A stretch of 64,000 nucleotides of DNA from PALSA-1296 sp037143335. Its GTDB lineage: Bacteria; Bacteroidota; Ignavibacteria; Palsa-1295. The notes under the pieces are model-generated. The model did not search any database. It saw nothing but the letters and a program-made list of their open reading frames with translations, and was not told the origin of the DNA. Of the stretch, positions 1 to 9,457 are shown one piece after another. The stretch lies in assembly GCA_037143335.1 (NCBI GenBank), contig JBAWZA010000017.1, positions 1 to 64,000 of the forward strand, in the 5' to 3' direction. Every line of letters begins with the position of its first letter. Position 1 is the stretch's first letter. The position numbers and the translations under genes are program-made.

Positions 1-3000
1 TGACTGGTGTGATGAGTCGTACGATGTATGATCCCGTTTGGAGATCTTGCACGCCGATCGGCAACTTGTAATCACCAACAGGTTGTCCTGCCGTATTTTT
101 TACAGTACGAACAAGCTCGCCTAATACATTGTAGATTTCAACTTTCACTGGTACATCAGCACGATTCAATTGATAGTAGAGAATCGGTGTCTGATCTTCG
201 CCAACTACACTCGGGCTGAGTTGCGATATACGAGTCGGAAGAATATTATTCAAGAACTTCCGTAAGGTCGAATCACCACACAGATAACCCGGAATAAATT
301 GTCCCGGAATAGTATCTGCTACAACATAACAGATGGCATTGTCCTTCGAATCAAAGAACTTTACATCACTGATTGTCAAGTTCGTAGCTTTATCAATTGC
401 AACCATCGGCAGATAGGTCACCGTCACAATATCCTCAAGATTTGTGATAACACCCGTTCCGGCTGCGGCAACGTTAAAGTCGAGATAAGCATCGCCGTTT
501 GCACCAGCTACTTCAGTTGGTGGATTTCCTGTTGGGAATGTATAGCCACCTGCTGGTCCTGCTCCGACATAGTTAATAACATCACGCTTGTATGTCAATC
601 GGAACGTCACTCGCTTCACATCGGCGGCAGGTGGAATCACACTATCAGCAAGAGAGAGCTGAGCATTAAAGTTAGCCTTTGTGTCTCCTGTGTATGGTTG
701 TCCACCAGCTTTTGCTGCCGACAAAGTTGTTTTGAGTTGCACACCAATACCAGTAGCTTGTGCAGTCACCATAAAGTGAGTATTTGCACTATCGTAGTGA
801 TAGGTAATCGTAGCAGTCGCTGGTCCAGCCACTGTAGGGTGATAGGTGATTGGCACCGTTACTGATTGATTGAAATTAAGCGGTGAATTCAAGGTTACGC
901 TTGTACCATGCACACCCTTTGAATCAACCAAGTCAAATTGACCTGGTGGATTTGAAGCACTAATATCAACCGAAACCAATGTCACAGAGAATGAGCCTTT
1001 ATTGGTGAACGTAACCGTGCTATCATGCTGTCTGCAACCAACGAATACGTTAGGCGACGGATAGCCAGTACCTTGCACTTTGAGGCTACTTGCCGCGGCA
1101 TGCAGAGTCGCAGGATAGTTACCACAAGCGTGATCGCTATTGAGTTGGTAGGTTACAGTTGTGTCAGTATAAGTATCCAAATGCGTCGTGATGGTTAGTG
1201 TAACCATTCCACCGACAGGGATCGTATCTCCTGCACCAAGTTGCTTACCATTATAGAAAATGCTATCAACGGGTGGATTTGGCATATTCAGACTGCTCAA
1301 CACGAATGGTGCATCACCTGTATTGGTAACCTGAACATATCCGGTTGATTGAACCCCACGAGTGATGAATCCAAAATCGTAGAGTGGCGGATTATAAGCA
1401 AGCACCGCATGAAGTACTTTGGCGGTAAATGCAAGAACCGTAGAATCACTCTCGCCGCTCACTGCGTTCGAATAAGTTGCAACAAGATTCATGTTGCGAA
1501 GTCTGTAGGCTTTGGTAAGATCTGGTTTGAATAGAACATCAACCCACATGGAATCTCGAGCATTTATGTTAAAGTTGGAAAGTACAGTGTAGCCCCTCTG
1601 GTTAGCCACTATTGTATATTCGTCTTTGTCTAGTCCCGTCATGAAGACGTTTACATTATTGGCGGTGGCGTTTCCATTATTTATGAGATACGCGCGAACA
1701 ATAATCGAATCCTCGCATATGACTGAGTCAAACTGAGTTGGGCGATCCCAAACAAGTCCAGGCTTGATTGGACTGCCTTTCAAGAACGACCAATTCTTGT
1801 ATTGATCTTTGTACTCTGTCGGAATATCTGTATCCCAATCCACAGTCGTTGAGTCTTGAGGTCCCTGCTTCGTGGGCGAATAGCAGAAAGTCAGGGCAAT
1901 CTGCTCACCTGGTTTAAGTATTCTGGGTAGAGAGGCAGCGCTATTAGGATCCATTGAGAATTCAACACTATTATGCAATAGCCAATTCTTTGTAAGAGTA
2001 AATGGAAATTTTCCTCTATTTGATACGTACACCTGAGCACACTTTGACGTACCAACTGCAACATTCCCGAAATCATAATCAGTAGCGTAGATCAGAGGCG
2101 TTGCGCCCTGTCCTCTGACTTCAAGTGGCGTAGGTGCGCAATCGGTTGTAACGATTACGGAATCAATTTTCCTTAGAGTGTCCTTCGGATCGAAGCATAC
2201 TGTAATTTTCAAAGTATCACCTCCTTTAAGTGTAGCAGGGAGTTGAGGATCAGTACTTGAGATTTTGAACCCAAGTGTATCCTTCTGCATTTTTGCACTT
2301 AGAATATGGAAAGGAAAGGCGCCTTTCTGGGAAGTGTTAATGTAGACAAGTGTCGAACATGCCTCCGTATGAACAAGCATTGGTGGAAATACCAAGGTAT
2401 CCAGTTTTGGAGGTAGAGTTGGCAGTACAGAAAGCTTTACGCTTGGAGCTTGGTAACGCAACTCAAGAATTGGTACGAGATGGAACCCCTTCTTATCAAC
2501 AATAAATATCGGAGCATAAGCCGAATCAAATGCATTAGAAACTAGGACGTCAAAACAGACTGCCGTATCTGTACCGTTGAACACAATTTCTTTCTTCCTG
2601 TCAGGATCAGAAGCCTCGTCGAAACCTGCATTATAGTACACTTTTCCTGGTTTGCCATAGACATCCCCTGATTTATCGTCTATCAGAGTAGCACTTGAGA
2701 TCGGCACATTATCATGGACGCAGACGTGCCAATGAGAGCAAAATGTATCTACTGTTACAACCGGGTGACCTATACCAGCGCTGACTGTCATACCAATCGG
2801 TAATGCATAGGAGAAGAAGAAGTCATCTCCGCAAAAATCGCCCAGATCACGATCAGGGTCAACAGCACGCATACCATAGTGATAGACCATAAATGCTCCG
2901 CGAAGCATCGTGTCGATTTCCACATTTTTGTATGGGATCTGATCTAGTGGACGCGTATTAGTGATGTAGTAAGAACCAGGAGTAACACGTAACCTCACTC

Positions 3001-4420
3001 CTTTTAACTCTGGATGGTAGGGGATGTTTGTATATGCTCCCTGAACGCCCAATGAAGTAATTTTCTGCAATGAAGCATCACCAGCTCCATCCTTGCCGAA
3101 CTTAATCCACTTATCAATATCATCTCTCAAACCGATAACGTTGATAAAATAAGCTTGTAACACTTCGAAGGTATTTGCTGGTACGTAGAAAAGGAAAGAG
3201 GTTCTCCAGCGAGACATAGGAACTATGCTCATCATACTCGCTGCGGGATACGGTTCTTTTGTTCCCTGATCACGCAATTGATATGCCATTACTCCAAAAT
3301 TGTGACCGTCGGCAGAATGCAATTCTATTGGACAACCGATATTATCCTTTTCTGGAGTCGGATAGGCGAAACGACTTGTGGACATATCGTTCAAGCCAGT
3401 TGTACAATCACTCTCCAATACCTTAGCTCCAGAGGTATCATCTGTAAAGACACGATAATGTTGACCATACCCAGAGCTACTTTCATCAACCGGCTGTGTA
3501 CCAAAGAGCGGGATGTTAACATACCCAGTATTATCCCAATATTCAGCAGGAATAATCTGTTCAATCATAAAGTCACGACCTTCGAGAAGTCGGTTAGGAG
3601 GAACTTCACCCAGGAAAGCGTTCTCATGTCCAGCAAGCATACCAACTGGCTTGTTTGAAGTCAAGATAGAGCCGGATATATCGTTAGAGTTATCGGATGT
3701 GTCACCTTTTACCAAATACACTTGACCACGGTTAAGCGTAACATTATAAGATACAGCACCAGCAACACCTGTTGAACCAGCTCCACCGTTGACACCTATG
3801 TGACCTCCCATTGTTCGTGTAGCGGGAGTGATTTTTACATTTGTACCGTCAAATGCTCCAAGAAGCATAAAAAATCCGGCAGAAGACTCACCTTGTGAAG
3901 CTTGGCCAGAACCACCACCACCTGGGTTGTCAAAATAACTTGGGACTACATAACGCTGTCCTAGGGCAGGTGTTGGAATAGCTAAATAACTTCCCCCAGA
4001 GCAAGCACCAGTCGAAAAATATTGAACGTTAACCGGCTTCTTCGCTGTAATGTGACAAGATTTGTACTCTGGAACGTCTCCTCGATCTTTCACCTGCATG
4101 AGTGATGGGGAAAGTGGAACTGAGATTCCGCGGCGGGCGGAAAGGTGGTAACTAGTTTTATCACTCTCACGGCCAGTAACCTCGTCGAAGTAAGAAATAG
4201 TAAAATCGTTGTCTGCATAGGTCGTAACAAGCACATACACACCGAAGAATCCGTGGAAATCACGACCTCCGCTTCCTGTGTTCTTGTTAAAGCTTGGATA
4301 GACATACCCGATGTAGAAATCTTTACCATCTACGGGAAGTCCCTGCTGGGCAGTAGCCAGGTCAGGAAAAGTAATAAATAACGAAAGCAGTAAAAATAGT
4401 GATCCGTATATGTATTTCAT
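1..4420 (-). CDS. Giant secreted IgGFc-binding-like protein with T9SS sorting domain (C-terminus cut by window edge)
   Basis: The frame is open from the ATG at 4420 to the left edge (at least 1473 codons) with no stop. It starts with a signal peptide (MKYIYGSLFLLLSLFITF, cleaved near ATAQQ). Residues of about 25-450 resemble the IgGFc-binding N-terminal region of bacterial surface proteins (blocks GKDFYIGY, STGACSGGS, EGRDFMIE, MSRWRTSFLFYVPANTFE). The middle looks like repeated immunoglobulin-type / choice-of-anchor D beta-sandwich domains (YDFGFITRGVQ, CFDPKDTL). The end (LYYQLNRADVPVKVEIYNVLGE) is a T9SS type A sorting domain that loses only its last dozen or so residues. It is a full-length paralog of the gene at 50894-55300 and shares its upstream promoter. 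It is probably an exported surface or secreted protein; its ligand is unknown. Confidence 0.85.
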   Translation of the reverse strand, partial: MKYIYGSLFLLLSLFITFPDLATAQQGLPVDGKDFYIGYVYPSFNKNTGSGGRDFHGFFGVYVLVTTYADNDFTISYFDEVTGRESDKTSYHLSARRGISVPLSPSLMQVKDRGDVPEYKSCHITAKKPVNVQYFSTGACSGGSYLAIPTPALGQRYVVPSYFDNPGGGGSGQASQGESSAGFFMLLGAFDGTNVKITPATRTMGGHIGVNGGAGSTGVAGAVSYNVTLNRGQVYLVKGDTSDNSNDISGSILTSNKPVGMLAGHENAFLGEVPPNRLLEGRDFMIEQIIPAEYWDNTGYVNIPLFGTQPVDESSSGYGQHYRVFTDDTSGAKVLESDCTTGLNDMSTSRFAYPTPEKDNIGCPIELHSADGHNFGVMAYQLRDQGTKEPYPAASMMSIVPMSRWRTSFLFYVPANTFEVLQAYFINVIGLRDDIDKWIKFGKDGAGDASLQKITSLGVQGAYTNIPYHPELKGVRLRVTPGSYYITNTRPLDQIPYKNVEIDTMLRGAFMVYHYGMRAVDPDRDLGDFCGDDFFFSYALPIGMTVSAGIGHPVVTVDTFCSHWHVCVHDNVPISSATLIDDKSGDVYGKPGKVYYNAGFDEASDPDRKKEIVFNGTDTAVCFDVLVSNAFDSAYAPIFIVDKKGFHLVPILELRYQAPSVKLSVLPTLPPKLDTLVFPPMLVHTEACSTLVYINTSQKGAFPFHILSAKMQKDTLGFKISSTDPQLPATLKGGDTLKITVCFDPKDTLRKIDSVIVTTDCAPTPLEVRGQGATPLIYATDYDFGNVAVGTSKCAQVYVSNRGKFPFTLTKNWLLHNSVEFSMDPNSAASLPRILKPGEQIALTFCYSPTKQGPQDSTTVDWDTDIPTEYKDQYKNWSFLKGSPIKPGLVWDRPTQFDSVICEDSIIVRAYLINNGNATANNVNVFMTGLDKDEYTIVANQRGYTVLSNFNINARDSMWVDVLFKPDLTKAYRLRNMNLVATYSNAVSGESDSTVLAFTAKVLHAVLAYNPPLYDFGFITRGVQSTGYVQVTNTGDAPFVLSSLNMPNPPVDSIFYNGKQLGAGDTIPVGGMVTLTITTHLDTYTDTTVTYQLNSDHACGNYPATLHAAASSLKVQGTGYPSPNVFVGCRQHDSTVTFTNKGSFSVTLVSVDISASNPPGQFDLVDSKGVHGTSVTLNSPLNFNQSVTVPITYHPTVAGPATATITYHYDSANTHFMVTAQATGIGVQLKTTLSAAKAGGQPYTGDTKANFNAQLSLADSVIPPAADVKRVTFRLTYKRDVINYVGAGPAGGYTFPTGNPPTEVAGANGDAYLDFNVAAAGTGVITNLEDIVTVTYLPMVAIDKATNLTISDVKFFDSKDNAICYVVADTIPGQFIPGYLCGDSTLRKFLNNILPTRISQLSPSVVGEDQTPILYYQLNRADVPVKVEIYNVLGELVRTVKNTAGQPVGDYKLPIGVQDLQTGSYIVRLITPV

Positions 4421-4499
4421 AATGAGTAAATCGGTTAAATCAAAAGAAGAAACACTTCTTAGCACACCGCAAACGACCTCCGTGCCATTCGCGTATAAG

Positions 4500-4529
4500 T
4501 AAAACTATCGAGACGGGTCGAAGTTACAA
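4500..4529 (-). promoter_or_regulatory. Candidate promoter of the giant T9SS cargo gene
   Basis: On the minus strand a TTG (4529-4527) is followed after exactly 19 nt by TAGTTTTA (4507-4500), close to the FCB-type TTTG / TAnnTTTG promoter. The same elements with the same 19-nt spacer lie upstream of the paralog (55371-55400). The surrounding bases TTGTAACTT and TCTCGATAGTTTTACTT are also shared, while the rest of the upstream regions differ. That conservation is the main support. The leader to the ATG would be about 75 nt. Confidence 0.5.
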
Positions 4530-4707
4530 CACAACACCAAAAAAAATGTAACTTTTTAAAAGAATTAATTTTCCACACAACCTCAAACACGTGACATAGC
4601 TACTAAGACAACGTCTTACGGAAAAGGAATAGTTCTCCATCCAGTCCCGAATTCCAGAAAATTTCGAACTTTCAATCTTTTAAGAAAATGGGTTGTTTCT
4701 GGTAGAT

Positions 4708-5289
4708 ATGACTATGCTCGGATTAAAATGTGAATCAAATGCGGAGTGGATCGCCCGGGTAAGCGCTAATCCAGCGGTGTTGCTCCCAGATCACGCACAC
4801 TGCGAGAAGAAGGCGGCGCTCAATGCCATTGGATTTATTAACCGCTATCCTGAAAAAATGGAATTAGTCTCGGAAATGTCCGAATTAGCAGAAGAGGAAA
4901 TTACCCACTTCCGAATGGTGGTGAAACTAATGACCGAGAGGGATATCCCCCTGACGTTCGATCAAGGAGATCCCTACGCACAGGCACTGCACTCTATGAT
5001 AAGAAAAACCGAACCGGAGAAACTCTTAGATAAACTCATCGTCAGTTCACTCATCGAAGCTCGTTCGTGCGAGCGATTCTCCATACTTTCAGAACATGCG
5101 TCGGATGAAGAGCTCCGAATTTTTTACAAATCCCTACTTGCCAGCGAGGCGAGGCATAGGAATACATTTTTGAATTTAGCACGGCTTTATTACAAAGATG
5201 ATATTGTTACGCCTCGATTAGATGCTTATGTGGAATTTGAGGCTTCCATTGTTTCCTCATTAACTTCCGGTCCGACAATACACGGATAA
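4708..5289 (+). CDS. miaE: tRNA-(ms2io6A)-hydroxylase, MiaE
   Basis: Non-haem diiron monooxygenase that hydroxylates the isopentenyl group of ms2i6A at position 37 of tRNA. The four-helix ferritin-like fold is recognisable from its iron ligand motifs in order: DHAHCEKKAA, EEEITHF, IEARSCERF and SEARHRNTF, which give the expected E...ExxH...E...ExxH set. At 193 residues it matches the family. A TTG at 4693 would add five residues. I chose ATG 4708 because family proteins begin shortly before a conserved LGLK-type stretch; ATG 4714 is also possible, and no clear ribosome binding site decides between them. It is divergent from the giant cargo gene and co-directional with uvrB 26 bp downstream. 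Confidence 0.9.
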   Translation: MTMLGLKCESNAEWIARVSANPAVLLPDHAHCEKKAALNAIGFINRYPEKMELVSEMSELAEEEITHFRMVVKLMTERDIPLTFDQGDPYAQALHSMIRKTEPEKLLDKLIVSSLIEARSCERFSILSEHASDEELRIFYKSLLASEARHRNTFLNLARLYYKDDIVTPRLDAYVEFEASIVSSLTSGPTIHG

Positions 5290-5315
5290 TTCACGAATCA
5301 GTTCTCATTGCACTT

Positions 5316-7373
5316 ATGGACTTTAAATTAGTATCGGATTATCAACCCGCAGGCGATCAGCCTGAGGCGATTAAGCAGCTTAAGGAAGGTTTGTTGCGTG
5401 GAGACAGGTCGCAGGTATTGCTTGGCGTGACTGGTTCGGGCAAGACGTTCTCAATCTCCAACGTGATCGCAACCTATAACAAGCCAACGCTTGTCATCAG
5501 CCACAACAAGACTTTGGCGGCGCAGCTTTACGGAGAATTTAAACAATTTTTCCCAAACAACGCTGTCGAATTTTTTATTTCGTACTACGACTATTACCAA
5601 CCCGAAGCCTATCTACCCGCAACCGATACCTATATCGAAAAGGATATGGCTATCAATGAGGAGATAGATAGACTGCGGCTCAAGGCAACAAGTGCCTTGC
5701 TCGATGGAAGAAATGATGTTATCATTATTGCCTCGGTATCATGTATATATGGTATCGGCGCGCCTGACGAGTATGCAAAGCAAATGCTCCGAATTCATAA
5801 GGGTGATACTGTCGAGCGCAATCAGTTCATGCGCGCATTGCACGAGATTCATTATGCAAGGAATGATGTAGAATTCCAGCGCGGAGCATTCCGCGTTCGT
5901 GGGGATGTTGTTGAGGTGATTCCAGCGTACGAAGAAGATAAAGGCTACCGCGTCGAGTTCTTTGGTGATGAGGTTGAGCGGATCTCGATTATTGATAGGC
6001 TCACTGGAAAAATACTTGAGCAAACCGATCATGCATATTTATATCCTGCAAAACATTTCGTCACAACGGGACCACAGCTTGAGCAAGCAATCGGGACAAT
6101 CGAAGCAGAGCTTGAGCAACAACTTCAGTATTTCCGACTGAACGGAAAATTACTTGAAGCCCAACGACTTGAACAGCGCACTCGATTTGATATTGAAATG
6201 ATGCGCGAGCTTGGGTACTGTTCCGGAATCGAGAATTATTCGCGACATCTCGCCGGCAGACAACCGGGAGAGAGGCCGAGCGTGTTGCTTGATTATTTTC
6301 CTGATAATTATTTACTCGTCATTGATGAATCGCACCAGACCATGCCACAGATACGTGGAATGTTCGCTGGCGATAGAGCACGGAAGATGACTCTTGTCGA
6401 GCATGGATTCAGATTGCCAAGTGCTTTGGATAATCGTCCACTGAACTTCGCTGAGTTCGAGCAACAAACTGACCAGATTATTTTCGTAAGTGCTACTCCT
6501 GATGACTACGAAGTCCAGCAAGCCAAGGGCGTTGTCGTCGAACAGATTATTCGCCCAACAGGGTTGCTTGACCCGACGATAGAAGTTCGTCCGATCAAGA
6601 ATCAAATAGACGACTTGCTCGAAGAGATTCGCAAACGCGCAATAAAAAAAGAACGAGTGTTAATCACGACGCTGACGAAGAGAATGTCCGAAGACTTAAC
6701 GGACTACTATATCAAGGTTGGCGTGAAGGTACGCTATCTTCATTCGGAAATCGTATCACTTGAGCGAGTAGAAATTTTGCGCGATCTCCGTTTAGGAGTT
6801 TTTGATGTGCTTGTCGGTGTGAACCTGTTACGTGAAGGTCTTGATTTGCCGGAAGTATCGTTAGTCGCAATCTTGGATGCTGACAAAGAAGGATTCCTGC
6901 GTTCCGAAAAAGCACTGATGCAAACTTCGGGTCGTACTGCGAGAAATTCCGAAGGACTCGTCATCATGTATGCCGACCGAATTACTAAATCAATGAAAGC
7001 AGTCATTGATGAGACCGAGCGAAGACGAATTATACAGACAGAGTATAACCACAAACACGGAATTACTCCTACGACGATTCTCAAATCTTACGAGGACATT
7101 ATGCTGTCAACGACTGTCGCCGATGTCTCTATAAAACGCGAAGAGAAGCGCCAAGCCGCGCGTGACGAGAAATCGGGTCGTGAGCTTACGCCAATCTTTG
7201 TACTCAAGAATATGAACGAGGACGAGCTTGAAGGATTGATTGAACAGCTTGCAAAAGAGTTAACTCAAGCTGCGGCGAACCTCGAGTTCGAGCGTGCAGC
7301 CTTGCTCCGCGATGAGATCAAGCGTATCGAAACCGATTTCCTAAAGCGTAAATCAATTTCCTCTGTAGCCTAA
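5316..7373 (+). CDS. uvrB: UvrABC excinuclease subunit B
   Basis: DNA damage verification helicase of nucleotide excision repair, loaded by UvrA and partner of UvrC. The 685-residue product is full length. Visible parts are Walker A GVTGSGKT (about residues 37-44), the beta-hairpin that wedges the strands (YYDYYQPEAYLPATDTYIEK), the helicase box DESHQT, motif LREGLDLPE, motif VI QTSGRTARN, and a C-terminal UVR domain (LEGLIEQL...FERAALLRDEI) that contacts UvrC. No defect is seen. It is followed 1 bp after its stop by comF, so the two are probably cotranscribed. Confidence 0.98.
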   Translation: MDFKLVSDYQPAGDQPEAIKQLKEGLLRGDRSQVLLGVTGSGKTFSISNVIATYNKPTLVISHNKTLAAQLYGEFKQFFPNNAVEFFISYYDYYQPEAYLPATDTYIEKDMAINEEIDRLRLKATSALLDGRNDVIIIASVSCIYGIGAPDEYAKQMLRIHKGDTVERNQFMRALHEIHYARNDVEFQRGAFRVRGDVVEVIPAYEEDKGYRVEFFGDEVERISIIDRLTGKILEQTDHAYLYPAKHFVTTGPQLEQAIGTIEAELEQQLQYFRLNGKLLEAQRLEQRTRFDIEMMRELGYCSGIENYSRHLAGRQPGERPSVLLDYFPDNYLLVIDESHQTMPQIRGMFAGDRARKMTLVEHGFRLPSALDNRPLNFAEFEQQTDQIIFVSATPDDYEVQQAKGVVVEQIIRPTGLLDPTIEVRPIKNQIDDLLEEIRKRAIKKERVLITTLTKRMSEDLTDYYIKVGVKVRYLHSEIVSLERVEILRDLRLGVFDVLVGVNLLREGLDLPEVSLVAILDADKEGFLRSEKALMQTSGRTARNSEGLVIMYADRITKSMKAVIDETERRRIIQTEYNHKHGITPTTILKSYEDIMLSTTVADVSIKREEKRQAARDEKSGRELTPIFVLKNMNEDELEGLIEQLAKELTQAAANLEFERAALLRDEIKRIETDFLKRKSISSVA

Positions 7374-7374
7374 T

Positions 7375-8106
7375 ATGTTGGGCCTGTTCTTACCAGAGAT
7401 TTGTGTGCATTGCGCCTCAAGGTGCGAATCCTCACGCGCTAATCCAATTTCGAAATACCTCTGCCTAGTTTGCTTGAGACAATTCGAATTATTGGAACCG
7501 CCGACCGAAGAACAACTGAACGGTAAGTCGCCTGCGCTGCGAAGCATTGAATTTGAATATGTCATAAACAGTGCGTACAGCTTTCAACAACAAGGCATTA
7601 TCCAGTCACTCATCCACAGCTTCAAGTATGCTGGTATGCCGAAACTTGCAACAATCTTAGGAGAATTAAGCTCGGTTAGCATTCAAGAACAATTTGATTT
7701 TATCGTCCCTGTGCCGTTACACCGAGTTCGATATTCTGAGCGAGGGTACAATCAATCAGAGAAACTTGCTGAGGGAATTCGAAACAAAACAGGTATTGGG
7801 ATTGCAAATCGGAAATGGTTCAAGAGGATTCGGCAAACACTCACACAAGCTAATTTAAATGAGGAAGAGCGAGAGGCAAATGTTCGAGGTGCGTTTAAAT
7901 TAACTGAATCTGGAATCAAAAATTTGCACGGAATGCGAATACTCTTAATTGACGATGTCTTGACCACTGGTGCAACTCTGGCAAGTGCAACAAAGGCATT
8001 GATTCCCTGCAAACCTGCCTCGGTAGTACTATTTGCTTTCGCATCAGTTGTTGATAATGAAAGCATTAGCTCACCAACTCCCGCCAGCGCCACCACCGCC
8101 GAATGA
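7375..8106 (+). CDS. ComF family phosphoribosyltransferase-like protein
   Basis: 243-residue ComF/GntX-type protein. The N-terminus carries a zinc-finger-like set of cysteines (CVHC...C, then CLVC). The C-terminal half is a type I phosphoribosyltransferase fold, with VPVPLHRVRYSERGYNQSE and the PRPP-binding loop LLIDDVLTTGATL. In naturally competent bacteria ComF works in DNA uptake; elsewhere the role is unclear. The start lies 1 bp after the uvrB stop. The last 36 bp overlap, tail to tail, the glycine-rich end of the TPM gene on the other strand, so its final residues (SPTPASATTAE) are dictated by that gene's GGN codons and are probably unimportant. Confidence 0.88.
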   Translation: MLGLFLPEICVHCASRCESSRANPISKYLCLVCLRQFELLEPPTEEQLNGKSPALRSIEFEYVINSAYSFQQQGIIQSLIHSFKYAGMPKLATILGELSSVSIQEQFDFIVPVPLHRVRYSERGYNQSEKLAEGIRNKTGIGIANRKWFKRIRQTLTQANLNEEEREANVRGAFKLTESGIKNLHGMRILLIDDVLTTGATLASATKALIPCKPASVVLFAFASVVDNESISSPTPASATTAE

Positions 8107-8910
8107 GCCACCACCACCGCCCCAGCTTCCGCCGCCGCCAGAGAATCCACCTCCTGATGAACCTCCGCCTCCCCAACCGCTGCCGCCGCGATTGTTAAAG
8201 ATTGATGACCAGAACAAACCTTGGAGGATTCCTCCCATGCAACCGGACATGCCTCCGCCTGAACCAACGATTGTCCGCTTGGCACCAGAGCCTATCACCC
8301 CACGAGCAATAATGATGATTACGAAAACTACGATGACGATAATAAATGCCCCACCTGGCGAGCCGTTGCCTCGACCTCGAAGTTTTTTTGGATCGGCTTT
8401 GAATTCACCAGCAGTTGCCTTGATAATTGCATCCGTGGCTTTATCGAGTCCTCCATAATAATCATTCTCTTTTAGAGCGGGTCTGAGAATTTCTTGAAAG
8501 ATGTAGTTACACGTTGCATCCGTTAGCGTTGGCTCAAGTCCGTAACCTGGTGCAATAAATCCCTTCCTATCATCTTTTGCGAGTAAGATGATTGCTCCAT
8601 TATTTTTCTTGCTTTGGCCGATTTTATTTTCCTGTCCGACTTCGATTGCAAAGTCCGATGCAGGATAATCATGCAACGACTTGATAATCACAATCGCTAT
8701 CTGCGTGGAAGTTGAATCTTCATTAAGGAGCAACTTCTTCCGAAGCATGTTCGCTTGCTCATCCGTCAGCGTACCCGTTTCATCATAAACAGGTGACGTT
8801 AGCTTAGGAATTGGTGGTCGACCAGATTTCGATATTTGGGCGAAAGCTCCGCCACAAAATCCAGTTACAATGAGAATGCAGGAAATCCAAATCCGCAAAA
8901 AATCTTTCAT
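8071..8910 (-). CDS. TPM-domain (YgcG-like) membrane protein with glycine-rich tail
   Basis: 279 residues. An N-terminal signal peptide (WISCILIVTGFCGGAFAQ) precedes a TPM domain at about residues 38-170 (VYDETGTLTDEQANMLRKKL, TQIAIVIIKSL, FIAPGYGLEPTLTD). A single strong transmembrane helix follows (AFIIVIVVFVIIIIARGVI, about 188-206), then a Gly/Ser/Trp-rich tail ending in GGAGGSW, typical of YgcG relatives. TPM domains have been linked to phosphatase activity and photosystem II repair in plants; the bacterial role is unsettled. The glycine tail is low complexity and overlaps the 3' end of comF. Confidence 0.88.
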   Translation of the reverse strand: MKDFLRIWISCILIVTGFCGGAFAQISKSGRPPIPKLTSPVYDETGTLTDEQANMLRKKLLLNEDSTSTQIAIVIIKSLHDYPASDFAIEVGQENKIGQSKKNNGAIILLAKDDRKGFIAPGYGLEPTLTDATCNYIFQEILRPALKENDYYGGLDKATDAIIKATAGEFKADPKKLRGRGNGSPGGAFIIVIVVFVIIIIARGVIGSGAKRTIVGSGGGMSGCMGGILQGLFWSSIFNNRGGSGWGGGGSSGGGFSGGGGSWGGGGGSFGGGGAGGSW

Positions 8911-8948
8911 GACTCAAGACAACAGTCCGAAGGGAAAAACATTCCGAG

Positions 8949-9230
8949 TTAAATGAGTGAATTTCTAGAAGTATGAACTACCGTCAGTACATCTATTCGC
9001 TCGGGTAGTACGTGATAGATGATCCTATAGTTGCCTTCGATAAGCTCTCGGATATTTTCATCGTCAAATTCAGGCACCTTTCGTCCCAATCTTGGAAAAT
9101 CCTCGAGTTGTCCGGATCATTCAATAATATTTTTCACCACGTGAATTGCACTCCTCTTGGAATCGTTGGCAATGTAGGCGTGAATAGTCAGAAGGTTGGA
9201 CTTCGCACGAAACGTCCAGAGGACTTTCAT
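8949..9230 (-). pseudogene. ParE/RelE-type toxin gene interrupted by an in-frame TGA
   Basis: Translating the minus strand from ATG 9230 gives MKVLWTFRAKSNLLTIHAYI..., which stops at a TGA at 9119-9117 (codon 38). The same frame then continues without interruption to TAA at 8951-8949 as QLEDFPRLGRKVPEFDDE, then IRELIEGNYRIIYHVLPERI, a textbook ParE/RelE toxin C-terminal half. Length (94 codons including the TGA) and motifs fit the family. TGA is used as an ordinary stop by neighbours, so this is a nonsense mutation (from CGA or TGG) rather than a recoded codon. The ATG overlaps the antitoxin stop (ATGA), the usual coupling. Confidence 0.8.
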
Positions 9231-9415
9231 TGGAGAATTCCGAATTCCCCTTTGACAGAATCTATAGATTCGACATCTCCGTTGAGGCTATCGAGCAGAC
9301 CAAGCTCTATTTCTTGACGGACATAAATTTCGTACAGGAGGTCTTTCCAAGTTGCACCGTCAGGTAATGAATCAATGAGTTTATGGGCGATCACTCGCAT
9401 CTCTGTCGTTTCCAT
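9227..9415 (-). CDS. Putative addiction-module antitoxin
   Basis: 62-residue, mostly acidic and helical protein (HKLIDSLPDGATWKDLLYEI, VRQEIELGLLDSLNGD). It resembles the small putative addiction-module components that pair with RelE/ParE toxins. It lies directly upstream of the broken ParE-type toxin, and its TGA overlaps the toxin ATG, which is the main support. With the toxin interrupted it may survive as an orphan antitoxin or be decaying. No DNA-binding motif is obvious at this length. Confidence 0.7.
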   Translation of the reverse strand: METTEMRVIAHKLIDSLPDGATWKDLLYEIYVRQEIELGLLDSLNGDVESIDSVKGEFGILQ

Positions 9416-9457
9416 ATACTAATAAACTTCTGAAAAATGCACAGAGTTCCAAACTCG

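Noticed and set aside
299..865. 188-codon ORF on the plus strand
   Set aside because: It is antisense to the giant T9SS cargo gene, whose frame is continuous and has recognisable domains; the plus-strand product is Cys/Ser-rich nonsense.
9117..9119. TGA read as an amino acid (recoding) in the toxin gene
   Set aside because: Several neighbours end at TGA and use TGG for Trp; no selenocysteine signal is evident. A nonsense mutation is simpler.
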